Part shown: positions 1 through 13,000 of the stretch, piece by piece
Numbering within the stretch: position 1 is the stretch's first letter
Layout of the letters: each line of letters opens with the position of its first letter
Assembly (NCBI RefSeq): GCF_932526225.1
Contig: NC_064035.1
Location: forward strand, 20,635,969 to 20,699,968
Source: Nematostella vectensis
Taxonomy: Eukaryota; Cnidaria; Anthozoa; Actiniaria; Edwardsiidae
Length of the DNA: 64,000 nucleotides
Direction: 5' to 3'
Notes under the pieces: generated by a model
What the model was told of the DNA's origin: nothing
The model's database searches: none
What the model saw: only the letters and a program-made list of their open reading frames with translations
Position numbers and translations under genes: made by a program

Positions 1-240
1 CCCCGGTCGTTAGTATTATTCCTTCGCTTGCATACACTTTTTAATTGAAATATTGGAATTCACATTGCGAATAAAAAAACCTGATATTCAGCCCCCCCCC
101 CCCCTTGCCCCTCCCCGCTCCCCATTCCCCGTGATATACCCACTCTCTGACAAGCGAACATTTTAACAATAAAACAAAACCCTGTGACAGAAATGCGAAT
201 TTTAATACTCTCACTAATCTAATAAAGCGCCACTCTCTTT

Positions 241-3200
241 CTATTTATTATTGTAATAACTATTTTCCCTTCTCAGTACCAACGGAACATCGTCAAAAGT
301 TGCGACACGTGGCTTCTTCTTTAGTCTTCTCAGCACATCGTCAATACAGTGCTTCTTGTACAGCTTCCATGTCGTGTCTTCGAGATAACTGGTGAACGCC
401 TGCTCGGGTGAGGGGAAAGTTTGCTCCAACTGCTCTCGCATGTTTCCTAGAAATCGACCCCTCTCTCCACGCTTATTGAACATCATGTGATGGACAAGAA
501 TGCAGTGCACCTACCAGGACAAAGATCAGCACGTCAAATAGAAATTAATGAATCTCGCACAAACGTTCGCTATACTGGAGCCAACGTTTGATTCTAGACA
601 GGGCCGTAGCAGGGGGTGGAGAACAGAGGCATGTGCCCCCTCCCCCAAATATTTTCAAAAATTATAAGGAAATGACCTTAAGGGGCTGGCTTTTACCCCC
701 CCCCCCCCCAATATTCTCTTAATATTTCTGTATTGTGCCCCCCTCCAATCTTACGTGGCCTTCAACGAAGGGTTTTTTTCAATTCGCGTCGCATTAAGTT
801 GTTTGAATTAGGCTTTTAGTTGATTTCCTGATTATTGGTTCTAGTTTTCGGGAATTTGTGACGTGCTATCGAGTGATCGGAAAAACGATTTATTACTGAT
901 GATATGGTACTCGCACTCCGTGTAAATTAACGTTCCTGTAACAAAAATGCTGGAGAAGCAATGGGTGCGCTACTTGGGGCTTAAAAAAGGCCAATCATGC
1001 CGCATTACGCCCCGCACAATACTGAGTGACTGAAAGAATATATTTCCACTCTTTAAGCGAGAGGTTTGAGGTATCGGGAATGAGAAACAACCATATAAAC
1101 ATCTATTACCTACCCTTCCCGTAGCTATGATGTAGGTTTTCGTCAAGTCTTCGCCGACACCAAAATACTCGCCAGGGTTCAAGATCCTCACAGTTAAAAG
1201 CTTTGTCTCTATACGAGAGGGGTTTATAGTGTCGCGTCGCCTCCCTATAGGGGGTAGGGTGTGGCGAAATTTGCCAGATGCCAGAGGCTGACGATAAATC
1301 TCCACTTCTCGCACGACCTTACACTTGCCACGCCCTATAAGGTAGATGTAGCCCGCAGACCGCCTTTTCATACCACCGAGAATAATCTATGAAGAGAAAA
1401 AAAAGTTAGCATTAGAACTAGTGCAGCAGAAAGGATTGAAACTTTCAATTTAACGGTATGCCTGTGCTTGCAGTACCACAATGCTTTGTGCTCGGTTACC
1501 ATGTGAGTTCTCGGAGCCGCCATTTTGTGTAATTACCATTTTTACGTTGTGCGGGGGATTGGGTCGAGTTGATAAGCAAACAGCATGCTGGGATGATTTT
1601 AGAGGACGCAATTCAACATGGCATCGATCAATGCCAGTGTTGATGCTGTGAATCTAGTGAATCTAACTATCTAGTGAATCTTTTTAACTAAGATATTCCT
1701 GGAGCAGGATTACCTAAAATATTCCCAGCATGTAAGAGTGACCAATATTATACGCTAGGACGCACTGAACAATTGCGAGGTTTTGGCGCTTACCATTATC
1801 TAAGACAAATTCTACGGAGTATCGAATCATTGTTTTTCTATTAAAATAATCCATACTAATAACAGGATAGACTCTTAGAAGGTTCTGTTCTGATCGGTTT
1901 TTCTACCACAGGGAACCCAAAAAATGCCATAACAAGGTTTTAAAAATCTGATTTCTCAGTCCATGGACTTACTGTATTTGCAGGGTATTCTCGTAGCTTA
2001 GTGTGAGTCACGGTTTGTTTAATGTCAATCTGTGACCAGTCCTTTAACAATGGCTGGGCATTAAGCATCGCTAGTTTTCTCTCATATTCGATTTGGTGAC
2101 TCATTATCAATACCTGTAAGATTTAAAACACATGCTTTAAAGTTACTTCCCTAACCCAACATACATAAACATTGCAAGCTGTATATCTCGTAAGCGGTCA
2201 CCTTTTACGGAAATTAGAAAATGTGTGCGTTATGCGCTTATGAAAATAAATGAAATACATTTTTTCAGTTTTTTTTACAGCCCGTCAAAGTTAAATACGG
2301 CTGTACCTAGTCAGCATTATCCAAGCTTTCCAAAGTCGTGTACACAGGACGAGCAATGAGCTAACTATGAGTGACTGTACATTTATTCCCAATCCAACAT
2401 GGCGGACTTCAATTGCCCAGTGAAGCGGTCTGCCGCTGACCAGCAGACCGCTGACCAACATCTCCCCCTTTTTAACGAAAATTAAATTATAATAAAATAA
2501 AACAAACAAAGCCTCAACGGTTAACCATAACGTTCTACAGTGTTCTTATGATGGTCCCTGAAAAGTGGTTCTAAACATCAGCTACTTGAGAAGATAATCT
2601 TTAAGTCTCTGTGGAGTTTTGACTTCCCTCCCAGATTTTGTCTGTCTTGCCGGGTTGAGCGTTTCCGGTTGTCCCTGGGTGTCTTGAGGCAGAGGTATTT
2701 TTATCGCAAGCCCACCCATAGGGTTTGATTTATTGATCTCTTCAGCCTCATCACCATCATCTGCAGTCGGTCGTCAGTTGGTGGTGGCGCTGCGGATCTT
2801 AGCTGGACTCTGTTCCTCCTGATGTTGATTCCGCGCGGAGTTCGTATTGTGTAGGACCTTGCTGTTTCATCTTTCTCGACGACTTCACCATAGCGTCATG
2901 GTTGCCCGCGTTGGTTTGGTCCTGGTTTGGCGTAGGCATAGTTGCCTATGTCAAGAGATATTTGCTGTGTTCCTGCTGTCTTGTCATAGTACGCTTTCGT
3001 TTCACTCCTTTTCTTGACTATTTCCTGTTTTACGGTTTCAAAGTTGACCATGGATGGAGCCAGGAGTTGTTCTGTGGTGGGTAGTGTGGTTCTTGTACGT
3101 CTCAAAAACATGCGTTGCGCTGGCGAGTATGTGTGACCTTGAGGCGGGGTGTTTCGGTACATCAGCATCGCGCTTTGAAAGTGGTTTGCCTTTTTCAGCA

Positions 3201-6200
3201 TTGATTTTGCGACCTTGACAGCAGCCTCAGCTCTTCCATTGCCTTTTGGGTGGTATGGCGACGACGTTGTGTGCTTGAAGCCATAGTCAGCTGAAAACTG
3301 TCTGTATTCCTTTCTTATAAACTGGTTATAAGCTTGTTATTTGGTGTTGGCATCTCAGTTATGGCTGTTATCTTGTCTGGATCCGGTTTCATTCCTTCGT
3401 CCGAGATTATGGTTCCCATAAATTTGAGCTCTGTCAGCTTGAACTGAAGCTTCTGTGCATTGAGCTTGATATTTCTCTGTTTACAGCGTTCCATCAGGGC
3501 GACGAATCGTCTGTCGTGATCTTTCTCAGCTTCTGCGAAATCTTTTCCCTCTCCGAATACTAGGATGTCGTGTGCGATACATATGATGCCTTTCAGGCCT
3601 GCGAGTGCGGTTAACAGTCGCATCTGAAACTCCTCTGGTGCGCTCTTGATTCCAAATGGTAGGCGGCGCCAACGGTATCTTCCGTATGATGTGTGCATTG
3701 TTGTCAGCCATGACGATTCCTCATCGAGAGGAATGTGTAGAAACCCTTCTTTGACATCAACAAGGGAGAAACATCTCGCTGAACTTAGCTTGTGAAGTTG
3801 TTCGTTTAAGGTGGGCATCTGGTGTATTGGGCGATTGATGGCCTTGTTTACTGTTTGGCTTGGGTCTATGCACACTCTGAATTTCTTTGGTGTTTCTCGT
3901 ATTAGCGGTCTCTCCTCTTATTTCTTGTCGCTGTTCTAATGCGAGCACAAGTTGATAGTTGCTTGTTTTGTTAGTTGCTTAATTTTCATCAAAATACAGC
4001 TATAAGCATATTGGGAGAGTGCCCTAGGACATCATTAAGTCTATTAGGGCATAAATAAGTGCTTGCTTATGGATATTTGCAAGCAAACGGTCCCTTCTCT
4101 TATCCCTTGTCGCTGTACTAATGCGAGCACAAGTTGATAGTTGCTTGTTTTGTTAGTTGCTTAATTTTCATCAAAATACGGCTATAAGCATATTGGGAGA
4201 GTGCCCTAGGACATCATTAAGTCTATTAGGGCATAAATAAGTGCTTGCTTATGGATATTTGCAAGCAAAGGTGGATTCATGTTTTTGCCTGGATGAGGAA
4301 ATAATTTTCTAATGAATCACCACAGCTCTCCTAAATGCTGTCTTTTCTGAAACCAAATTGATTCCAAAACTGTTTACACTGCTTTTCTGGGTCTGTATGA
4401 CCTGGAATTGATTTGCTTGGCTTTGGGGTGAAAAGACTTTTAAAAAACTGTCTGACTGTTGGAAACGCGTGTTGACTGGCCCTCCCCTGGTGAAATTTTT
4501 CCACGGATCTCCCTGCTTTTAATCTGCCTGAATCTGTAATGACAACAAGTGGTTTCACAAGCCTTCAAGGAGTGGACATTGTGTTTTGAGGCCATGGAAA
4601 TGGAGGATCAGAATAAAGGTATCTATTTGTGTCTTGAGCTGTGTTTGCTCTCCCTTGTGTAGAATTTTGCGCGTTTGTCGAGAGGGTTGTTTCTGTTGTT
4701 TTTCCTTGTTCGATTTGAATTTTTAAAAGAACCTGAGCTATTAATTATTTGGCTAAATAGTAGTTGCTATCACCTTAGATGGGTGCATATCTTCAAGACA
4801 ATTTATCCCTTAGATTAATGCCTAAGTCTCTTCATGTCCCTGTGTTTATTTTGCATTTATGAATTATTTTCGTTGTGGGTACTTCTCAAAGCTAGAACAG
4901 GCCGGTTGAGATGTTGATGAACCCTGAGATGAACCCTTTGAACATGTCCCACAATCAAGGGCGGGGGTGGTTTCGCTGTACATCTCTGTTTGCTAAGACA
5001 CCCAATACCTTTAGCTAATTTAAAATTACTATTTAAAAACGAATAAATCTAATCAAAATTGACGAAGAATTGACCGGGTATACCTCGTTGAAGTCGTCCT
5101 TGTCTACTCGGAGAAACTCACTTCTCTCCTTGCAAATGATGGTAGCAGTGCGCCGGATGTCGTGCATTAAAGCCAATTCACCGAATGAATCACCCCCGGT
5201 CATTTCACTGATGATCTTAGAAAAATAAGCGATAATCATGCTCTACCAAATAAATAAAAATTAAACACTGAAGCAGCAACGTAGAAAGAGACGAAAAAGT
5301 TACTGTGACGCTTATGAACCATGTTATACGCTAATAATAATGATATACCTGGTTGTGTTTTTCACCAGTTGTTCTGTCCTCTTCTACGCGCTGCACGACC
5401 ACAGAGCCCGACACGATGAAGTAAAATGAGACGCCTATATGACCTGTGAGAAACAAGATCCACGGGATCAGCCATGACCTGCGAACATCCTCAGTGAAAC
5501 ATCCTCAGGATATCATCAAATGAACCATGAGCTGTGAAACATCCCCAAGATCTTATCAAATGAACCATGACATGTGAAACATCCTCAGGATCTCATCAAA
5601 TGAATCATGACCTGCGAAACATCCTCAGGATCTCATCAAATGAACCATGACCTGTGAAACATCCTCAGGATCTCATCAAATAAACCATGACCTGCGAAAC
5701 ATCCTCAGGATCTCATCAAATGAACCATGACCTGCGAACAACGACAACCCCAAGATCTCATTAAATGAACCATGACCTGTGAAACATCGCCAGGATCTTA
5801 TCAAATGAACCATGACCTGTGAAAGATCCCCAGGATCTTATCAAATGAACCATGACCTATGAAACATCCTCAGGATCTCACCAAATGAACTATGACCTGC
5901 GAATAACGACGACCCCAAGATCTCATCAATTGAACCATGACCTGTGAAACATCCCCAGGATCTCATAAAATAAACCATGACCTGTGAAACATCCCAAGGA
6001 TCCTATCCAATGAACCATGACCTGTGAAACATCCCCAGGATCTTATCCAATGAACCATGACCTGTGAAACATCCCCAGGATCTTATCAAATAAACCATGA
6101 GCTGTGAAACATCCCCAGGATCTTATTCAATGAACCATGACCTGTGAAGCATCCCCAGGATCTTATCCAATGAACCATGACCTGTGAAACATCCTCAGGA

Positions 6201-8889
6201 TCTCATCAAATAAACCATGAGCTGTGAAACATCCCCAGGATCTTATTCAATGAACCATGACCTGTGAAACATCCCCAGGATCTTATCCAATGAACCATGA
6301 CCTGTGAAACATCCCCAGGATCTTATCAAATGAACCATGACCTGTGAAACATCCCCAGGTTCTCATCAAATGTACCATGACCTGTGAAACATCCTCAGGA
6401 TCTCATCAAATGAACCATGACCTGTGAAACATCCTCAGGATCTCATCAAATGAACCATGACCTGTGAAACATTCTCCGGATCTCACCAAATGAACCATGA
6501 CCTGCGAACAACGACAACCCCAAGATCTCATCAAATGAACCATGACCTGTGAAACATCCTCAGGATCTCATCAAATGAACCATGACCTGTGGAAGATCCC
6601 CAGGATCTTACCAAATGAACCATGACCTGTGAAACATCCTCAGGATCTCACCAAATGAACCATGACCTGTGAAACATCCCCAGGATCTTATCCAATAAAC
6701 CATGACCTGTGAAACATCCTCAGGATCTCATCAAATGAACCATGACCTGTGAAACATCCCCAGGAACATATCCAATGAACCATGACCTGTGAAAAATCCC
6801 CAGGATCTTATCCAATGAACCATGACCTGTGAAACATCCCCAGGATCTTATCCAATGAACCATGACCTGTGAAACATCCTTAGGATCTCATCAAATGAAC
6901 CATGAGCTGTGAAACATCCCCAGGATCTTATCCAATGAACCATGACCTGTGAAACATCCTCAGGATCTTATCCAATGAACCATGACCTGTGAAACATCCT
7001 CAGGATCTCATCAAATGAGCCATGAGCTGTGAAACATCCCCAGGATCTTATTCAATAAAGCATGACCTGTGAAACATCCCCAGGATCTCATCAAATAAAC
7101 CATGAGCTGTGAAACATCCCCAGGATCCTTTTCAATGAACCATGAGCTGTGAAACATTCCCAAAAAACTTATCAAATGAACTGGGTACTGACCTTGCTTG
7201 ATAATGACACGATCTTGCTCGTACACATCATAATACAGAACCTTGGCGAGCTCTCTCTTGACGTACATGGGATAGCGCTGAAAGCCTTTCATTCGTTTGA
7301 CGATCTGTAGTACCATGTCGACTTCTTCCACGGAGCGGTTGTAAGATAACTTCTTGAGAACGTTTTTCACTTCGGTAGGTAAAGTACCGCAGGACTGGAC
7401 GTGTGCTTTGAACGCTGAATAAAGATAGATTTTGTAAGCAATAAAGAAATGCAGGAAAATGCTCGACTTTAACTAAAAGTAATTTGCTATAATGCTCAGA
7501 ATGTGCCATTGTACAGGCAACGTAATTTTAGCGTATTCGAGCGCTGAAGAGAAGCTGGGCAAGTCGGACTTTGTCAAGCAACTTTCCGTGTTTTTGTTTT
7601 CTTTTTTGTGTCACGAAAGCATGATGGTGTACATCCTGGTTAGGGCTTAAGGTGGTGTTTAAGCAGAAAAAGCTGCCAGACGGATGTGAACGAAAGAAAA
7701 CCAAAGAACCCCATTTCTGGAAAACATAGCGGTCTTTTTGGTCTGCGAGCAATGTTCTTTTATAGGTTTATGAGAGATCCTGAGGCTAAATTACCCTGAA
7801 ATGAGAGTCTATAGAGGAGTCTTGTCGAGTCCGAACCAAGTATACAAAATGCCGAATTAGCGCGTAGTCAATCTACATAACTAATCATATTATATTTTTT
7901 TTGGTAAACAATCTATAATATAAGTAATAATGGAAATGTGATGATTTGACAGTAGTGATGATCATTATGATGATGAGCAATACCATTGACGTTAAAGCTC
8001 AGCCCCTTCTTCTCATTAGTGGAATGCTTCGTAACAAATCCATCACCGTGGGGCTGGTCCTCCGGTTGGTGCATATTCTTTAAAAACAACAACAATAAAA
8101 ATAAATGTTAGAAAAGTCGTCAGCTTAACCATAACACCCTCGGGTGGAGTCTATGTGGAGCAGTTGTCTTCATAGCGTTCCTCTGTAGTGCCTCTCATCG
8201 ATTTCATCAGGGTCCGATTCCCACATTTACGCTAGGTCTCGCCTTTTCTCTGAGGTTTTTTCAGGTTTTTTCCACGGACAAAAAATAACGATTTCGATCC
8301 TAATACGTGTTTGGTGGTCATTCTTTGAACTACAGGCTCCACTATCTTATTGCTCGCTTTAAGCGAAGTGTCGATAAAGTAAATCTAATCTTATGATCAG
8401 ACCGCTCTATCAGGGAGTTCTCTTAAGGTACTTTACCATAAGTTACTACATGCCCCGGCTCGCTGTAAGCGATGTGGCGAGAACGTTAATTGTTCAAACT
8501 CTTTTAATCCTAAGCTAGTATCTATGTTCAAACTCTTTCAATTCTAAGCTATTATCTGTTCTAACCTTTCACACTACTTTCAATAAAAGACAAATAAAGA
8601 AAGTTCCACTGACCTTAAGTAGCTTAGAAAGTTTTTGCTGTTGCATAATCGCATGAGCAACCTTTTTCAGAGTGATGGGGCCAGCAAACCGACTAGTTTT
8701 TGCTGTATAAGACGCCTCCGCGCTTTTCTTTTCTTCCTTTTCACCGTCATCGACGCTTGCGAGGAAAGTCGGTAAAAGGAACGGGTTTGCAGTGCCTTTC
8801 AAGCGAGCTTTGCGCGCGTCGTGAGATACATCTTCTGTTGGTGACCCATCTGATGGTGTGTACACCGAACCATCCATTTCGTCTTCCAT
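241..8889 (-). CDS. CNBD2-like cyclic-nucleotide-binding-domain protein, paralogue A (8 exons, 500 aa)
   Basis: Exons on the minus strand, 5' to 3': 8614-8889, 7984-8077, 7193-7414, 5349-5443, 5084-5215, 1973-2113, 1114-1386, 241-510. All junctions are GT-AG, phases agree and the sum is 501 codons including TAG. The protein has a charged N-terminus, then a helical stretch (FKAHVQSCGTLPTEVKNVLK), then a first cNMP-binding barrel. Its phosphate-binding cassette, GDSFGELALMHDIRRTATI, keeps the Glu and Arg that contact a cyclic nucleotide. A second, degenerate barrel follows (GEYFGVGEDLTKTYII). The domain order and C-terminal Trp-Lys-Tyr helix resemble vertebrate CNBD2, a protein linked to sperm; that identity is by family resemblance. 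Compared with paralogue B it stops before the C-terminal PPKQYLPP-type tail. ATG at 8889 is the first in frame. Introns hold a gypsy remnant and a 40-bp minisatellite. Confidence 0.82.
2582..3915 (-). pseudogene. Decayed Ty3/gypsy pol fragment (RT joined to integrase C-terminal part)
   Basis: Minus-strand coding debris in an intron of CNBD2-like A. Positions 3345-3875 encode a reverse transcriptase segment (FSLVDVKEGFLHIPLDEESS, RRLPFGIKSAPEEFQ). The catalytic YxDD position reads IAHD, so the first Asp is missing. At about 3330 the RT is joined to integrase sequence containing SSPYHPKGNGRAEAAVK (catalytic Glu) and MYRNTPPQGHTYSPAQ. The RNase H and most of the integrase core are therefore deleted. 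A stop near 2896 is followed in another frame by the integrase tail (RRNRVQLR), ending with VKTPQRLKDYLLK and a stop at 2582. No LTR was recognised. Dead element, inserted in an intron. Confidence 0.85.
3907..4268. repeat. Tandem duplication, two ~182-bp copies
   Basis: The segment beginning ggtctctcctcttatttctt at 3907 recurs at 4089 with few differences and ends with gatatttgcaagcaaa in both copies. It abuts the 5' side of the gypsy RT fragment. No coding potential is evident. Confidence 0.85.
5451..7180 (-). repeat. 40-bp minisatellite (~42 copies) carrying the exon-4 acceptor of CNBD2-like A
   Basis: The array fills the intron between exons 3 and 4 of the minus-strand gene. On the sense strand each unit contains GATCCTGGGGATGTTTCACA followed by GGTCATGG. 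The authentic junction reads GATCTTGTTTCTCACAG|GTCATA, so the real 3' splice site behaves as the terminal repeat unit. Some units are a variant type with an aacgac insertion (for example near 5730, 5905 and 6510). The unit is not a multiple of three. Confidence 0.93.
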
Positions 8890-10058
8890 TCAGTTCTGGC
8901 ATTCAGTAGGCGGAAAGTTATTTGACAGGAGAGGAATCAAGTAAGGATGTAGATGTTTTCAAACAAACATTTACAGGGACATATTTTGTTTGGGAAATGT
9001 TATAGTTATAGTCCACAGGCAGAAACAAACCAAACACCCGAAGACAGGCCATGTACCTACGTTTTATGAGCTCTTCCCAGCTGCTAGAGTCAAAATTATC
9101 CACATAATATCTTCAGCCGTTAATGGCCACCGTGAGACCCCGACATGTTCACCAAACGCTTGCTTTCGCTGATTGTTGCCATGACAAGAACACATTAGAG
9201 CTGGAATTAGAAATCGATAGTTGCTCTGATAATCGGTAGAGCGAGAAGGTATTCGTATAAAATAAGTAACTGTTATCATTTTCTGGAATTATCAATGAAA
9301 TCTATAGTGCAAACAAGTTGACCAATTACGTAGATTTTACGTAGTATTTTCGTTAACAAAAGGTAAAGACAAAACAGGAACTAAGGAATGTGTCCTTCTA
9401 TGGAATTATATAGAAGCCGAAAAATGAGCTCTTTTAGCGCACTTTTGCAGGTTTATATAATATTTGCTGAAAAAAAAAATCGCTGCTTGGCAAATACAAA
9501 CGGAAAAATAAAAGTACGAAGGGGAAACGGAGATACAGAAAATCTTAATGTTTAGCGCCGAAGTTTGCGATCGCAAAAGACAGAACGTCATATAAAAAGA
9601 TGACATCTACAATAATGTGAAGTCGATGCGATCACGGCGAAAGGACTGATTTATGAATAATTAGCGACAAGCTATAGCTAAAACACATATCACAAATAAA
9701 GGAACACATAGCCCTTTTAATGCTAAAATTGTTCGCAGGAGATCATCGATTTGTATTTTTAAATGAAGAGAAGACAATATCCGTTCTTATGGCTACACAT
9801 TGCTGAAGTTCTTTAAAAAAACACTTTTTTATCGAATAGTGTCACAAAAAAACTAAACAGCAGCAGGATTAGTGACAACGTCAGATAACATTTGAATGTT
9901 CTCTTGAGCAGTGCAAAACTATGACAAATTGTGCGAGATGCGGCGTCACAACTGCGCGCGCATCGCTCTCTATGACGTGAAATTCTATCCAAAGCCGCAC
10001 TTTTCTTGAAAGCTTTTCGACTGAAGCAGCTGAAAAATTGTAAAAGGTCTCGTTCATA
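8890..10058. promoter_or_regulatory. Shared divergent intergenic region of the CNBD2-like pair
   Basis: About 1.17 kb lies between the two start codons, which face away from each other. It presumably holds both promoters, possibly a bidirectional one. Short ORFs here are not supported: no splice logic or family similarity. No clear TATA box or known element was recognised. Confidence 0.5.
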
Positions 10059-13000
10059 ATGGGATATTCTTCCGACGAAGACGATTTTGACGATAACGAG
10101 GAGTTCAAGCCTTTTCAAATGAACTTCTTGCCGAAACATGAGGCCAATTTACCACCAATTCATAAGTTCAAGAAAGTTTCCGGTGCTGTTAAAGTGCAGA
10201 ATAGCTGGACCAAGGGCCTTCGTATGAAAGTTGCGAATAAAGACTCAAAAGCATTTAGGGTCAGCCGGGAAAATGAGGGCGGAGTTGAAACACTGACTTT
10301 CAACGTTAACGGTAATTAGAACTTTAATCAGAGTCTACACAGAATATAACAATGCTGTTTTTTTTTTAAATTTATCTCTTTAAAAAATTGCAGTCGGTTT
10401 TGGCATTTTCAGGCTGCCAATATAGAAAAAATCTAATTATTGGCAAATAATTTAAAGTCGAGGGACAAATGATTTGATGTTCGCTTGGATGCACAGTCCA
10501 AAATACACAAGGAAAGCCTGGTCTCTTTTTCATACAGTTTCAAAAAAGTGATTTTAATTGCCTTACAAAATAAAATTTGATTTTGTAGATGTCACATATA
10601 CTGGTACAGTTGCTTCGATAACCGAGACGCGAGCTGATCCATAATATTCAAAGAAATACAAGTCAATGTTCCAGCGGTCCCTTTACGTACAATACAATAA
10701 TACAATACAAGTTGTAAAGTGCTTTAAAGTTGCAAATCTGACCGTCATGTACCGGCATCTCATTGCAGCATTCAAGTCTCACGTCCGACATTGCGGTAGC
10801 ATCTCTGACAAGGCCAAGAACCTGTTCAAAAAGCCGCCTTGGCTGCGTACGTCTGAAGATATCAAAGTTATAGGAGGGGTGGTCGATAAGCTCAAGGCGT
10901 TCAAGAAATATTCTGTGCTTGAGAGGCGAGGACTGGCCAAGGTGGTGTATTACGAGCAGTTTGAAGACGGCAGGGTTGTTGTACAGCAAGGTACGATGGT
11001 AGGACTTGGCTTACATAAAGTGACCAGGGAAGTGACCAATTAACACATCAAATGCTAGGAACGGGATGCTAGTATTGCATTTTACAAATCGCAACCACAA
11101 ACAACTGGTTGCTTGTGTTGGATGCCAAAGATCGATTTGTTTACAGGCATTTTGTTGGCAACTAATCCCAATAAATACATTTGGTTGCACGTGTTGTAGG
11201 TCACAAAGGAATCTCCTCTCTCTATTTCATTCTGAGTGGCGCAGTATTGGTACAAGTGGCGGAGGAAGATAAAACGACAGGAAAAATCACTGAGCATGTA
11301 ACGCATTATGTTCGTTCTAGTCTTGTTAGATGTTTTGTTAAAAAGAATAAACCATCTAGTTTTGTATGTGGAGCTTTAGAGAAGGCAGGATTCCTAGAAT
11401 CCATTGGGATGTGGGTACATAATCTAGAATGCTCTAGTTTTCCAGGTTCGTCTTTCACTTAGCCTGCGTACATCCGGTACACGCAAGCTTAATCTTCGGT
11501 TATTACCGTACGTTAATTACCAAAATCATTACCGAATGCACGTAGGCTATCTGTAGGCTATATTGAATGCCTCTATCAGCCGCCACTTTGTCATCGTAGA
11601 AAAGTGAAAAATCATCCATTTCCATCGACTGATACACGGGAGCCAGTGCAATATTTTCGATTTAATTTTGTAAATCAAGTATAAAACGTTGTTTTTGGAT
11701 ATTTATTTCATGATTTTAATACTTTATGTGCCTTCCAATATTAATTGAAAACAAGAACGGTGTGGCTGACAAGCTTTTTTCCTTATTGTTTTGAAACCTA
11801 AGGAACACTTAGGGTTACGATCAATTGATTTTCGAGTGCGAACTCATTTGAAGTAAACAATTTTAACCCTTAGTGTTGCGCTAAGGACACTTAAACTGTG
11901 CCCGGTATTGATGTGCCATGGGTGACATCGCCCCTTTAAGACATTTTGTATCTTGTGGTAGATTGTTGGTGAGATGTTTGCCGGAGACTCATTCGGCGAG
12001 CTCGCCTTACTACACGACATCAAGCGAACAGCCACTATCATCTGCAAAGGAAGAGCAGAGTTCTTACGGCTGGACAAGCCAGGCTTTGACGAGGTTAGAC
12101 GGCAACTCTCCAGCACAGCATCTTACCCTTTTTTGCCTTTTTAAACATTTACCGCGCTTTCATCATTCTGCGGATCCTCGCCAATAATTGACACCTGCTA
12201 AACCGAAAACTTAAAAGTTGTAAAAAATCGTCGGCGAGAATTCGCAGAATATTGAAAACAGCAATAGTAAGTCTTGCCAACAACATGTGAATCTTAGTAA
12301 GTCTTGCCAACAACATGTGAATCTTCTAACATTTTTTGTTTTACCACTGGGGAGACTGATGATGTTTTTTTTTTTTTGTGCCAAAACACTCCTTCCAGCT
12401 TCTTTGATTCCTTCTAGAATAGAATTATACATAATCATCATCATCATCATCATCGTCGTCGTCGCCGTCGTCGTCGTCATCGTCATCATCATCATCACCA
12501 GCATCTTCATCATTCTCTCTTGTTGCATTTGGTGGCTTTGTGTTGTTTATTACATTAGCCTCACGGTACTTGATTTGATGCTTCAAGTCATAGTATCGTT
12601 TGGTCACGGAAGTGCGTGCCTGGGTGGAGGGTATGGGGGTGACATGGACCAAGCAATCCTTTAAAATAGACCAAGAAAAATTTATCAAAGACTTCACCAT
12701 TGTTTTTATTTGAACATTTACAGGTCCTCAAAAATAGCTACAAGAGAGCTTGGGAAGCACGGATATCTCATTTGCGATCACTCCCTGAGTTTGAAGACTA
12801 TCACGAGAAGGAATTACACAAGGCTACTGCTACATCTACACTAGCCGAGTACCCAGATAATACGGTGAGTCATGAATAGACGCTGAGTAACACACAAGCT
12901 AGCCAGATAACACGGTTAGTCATACAAAGACGCTGAGTTACGCCCGAGCTAGCCGAGTACCCAGATAATACGGTTAGTTATGAGTAGACGCTGAGTCACG

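Noticed and set aside
4331..4558. 75-codon minus-strand ORF next to the gypsy remnant
   Set aside because: No match to gypsy proteins or any family I know; left unassigned.
9813..10139. 108-codon minus-strand ORF in the CNBD2 intergenic region
   Set aside because: Partly antisense to exon 1 of CNBD2-like B and otherwise featureless.
12425..12700. ORFs with poly-Asp or poly-Met/Thr runs
   Set aside because: Product of the cat/cgt microsatellite in an intron; no family match.
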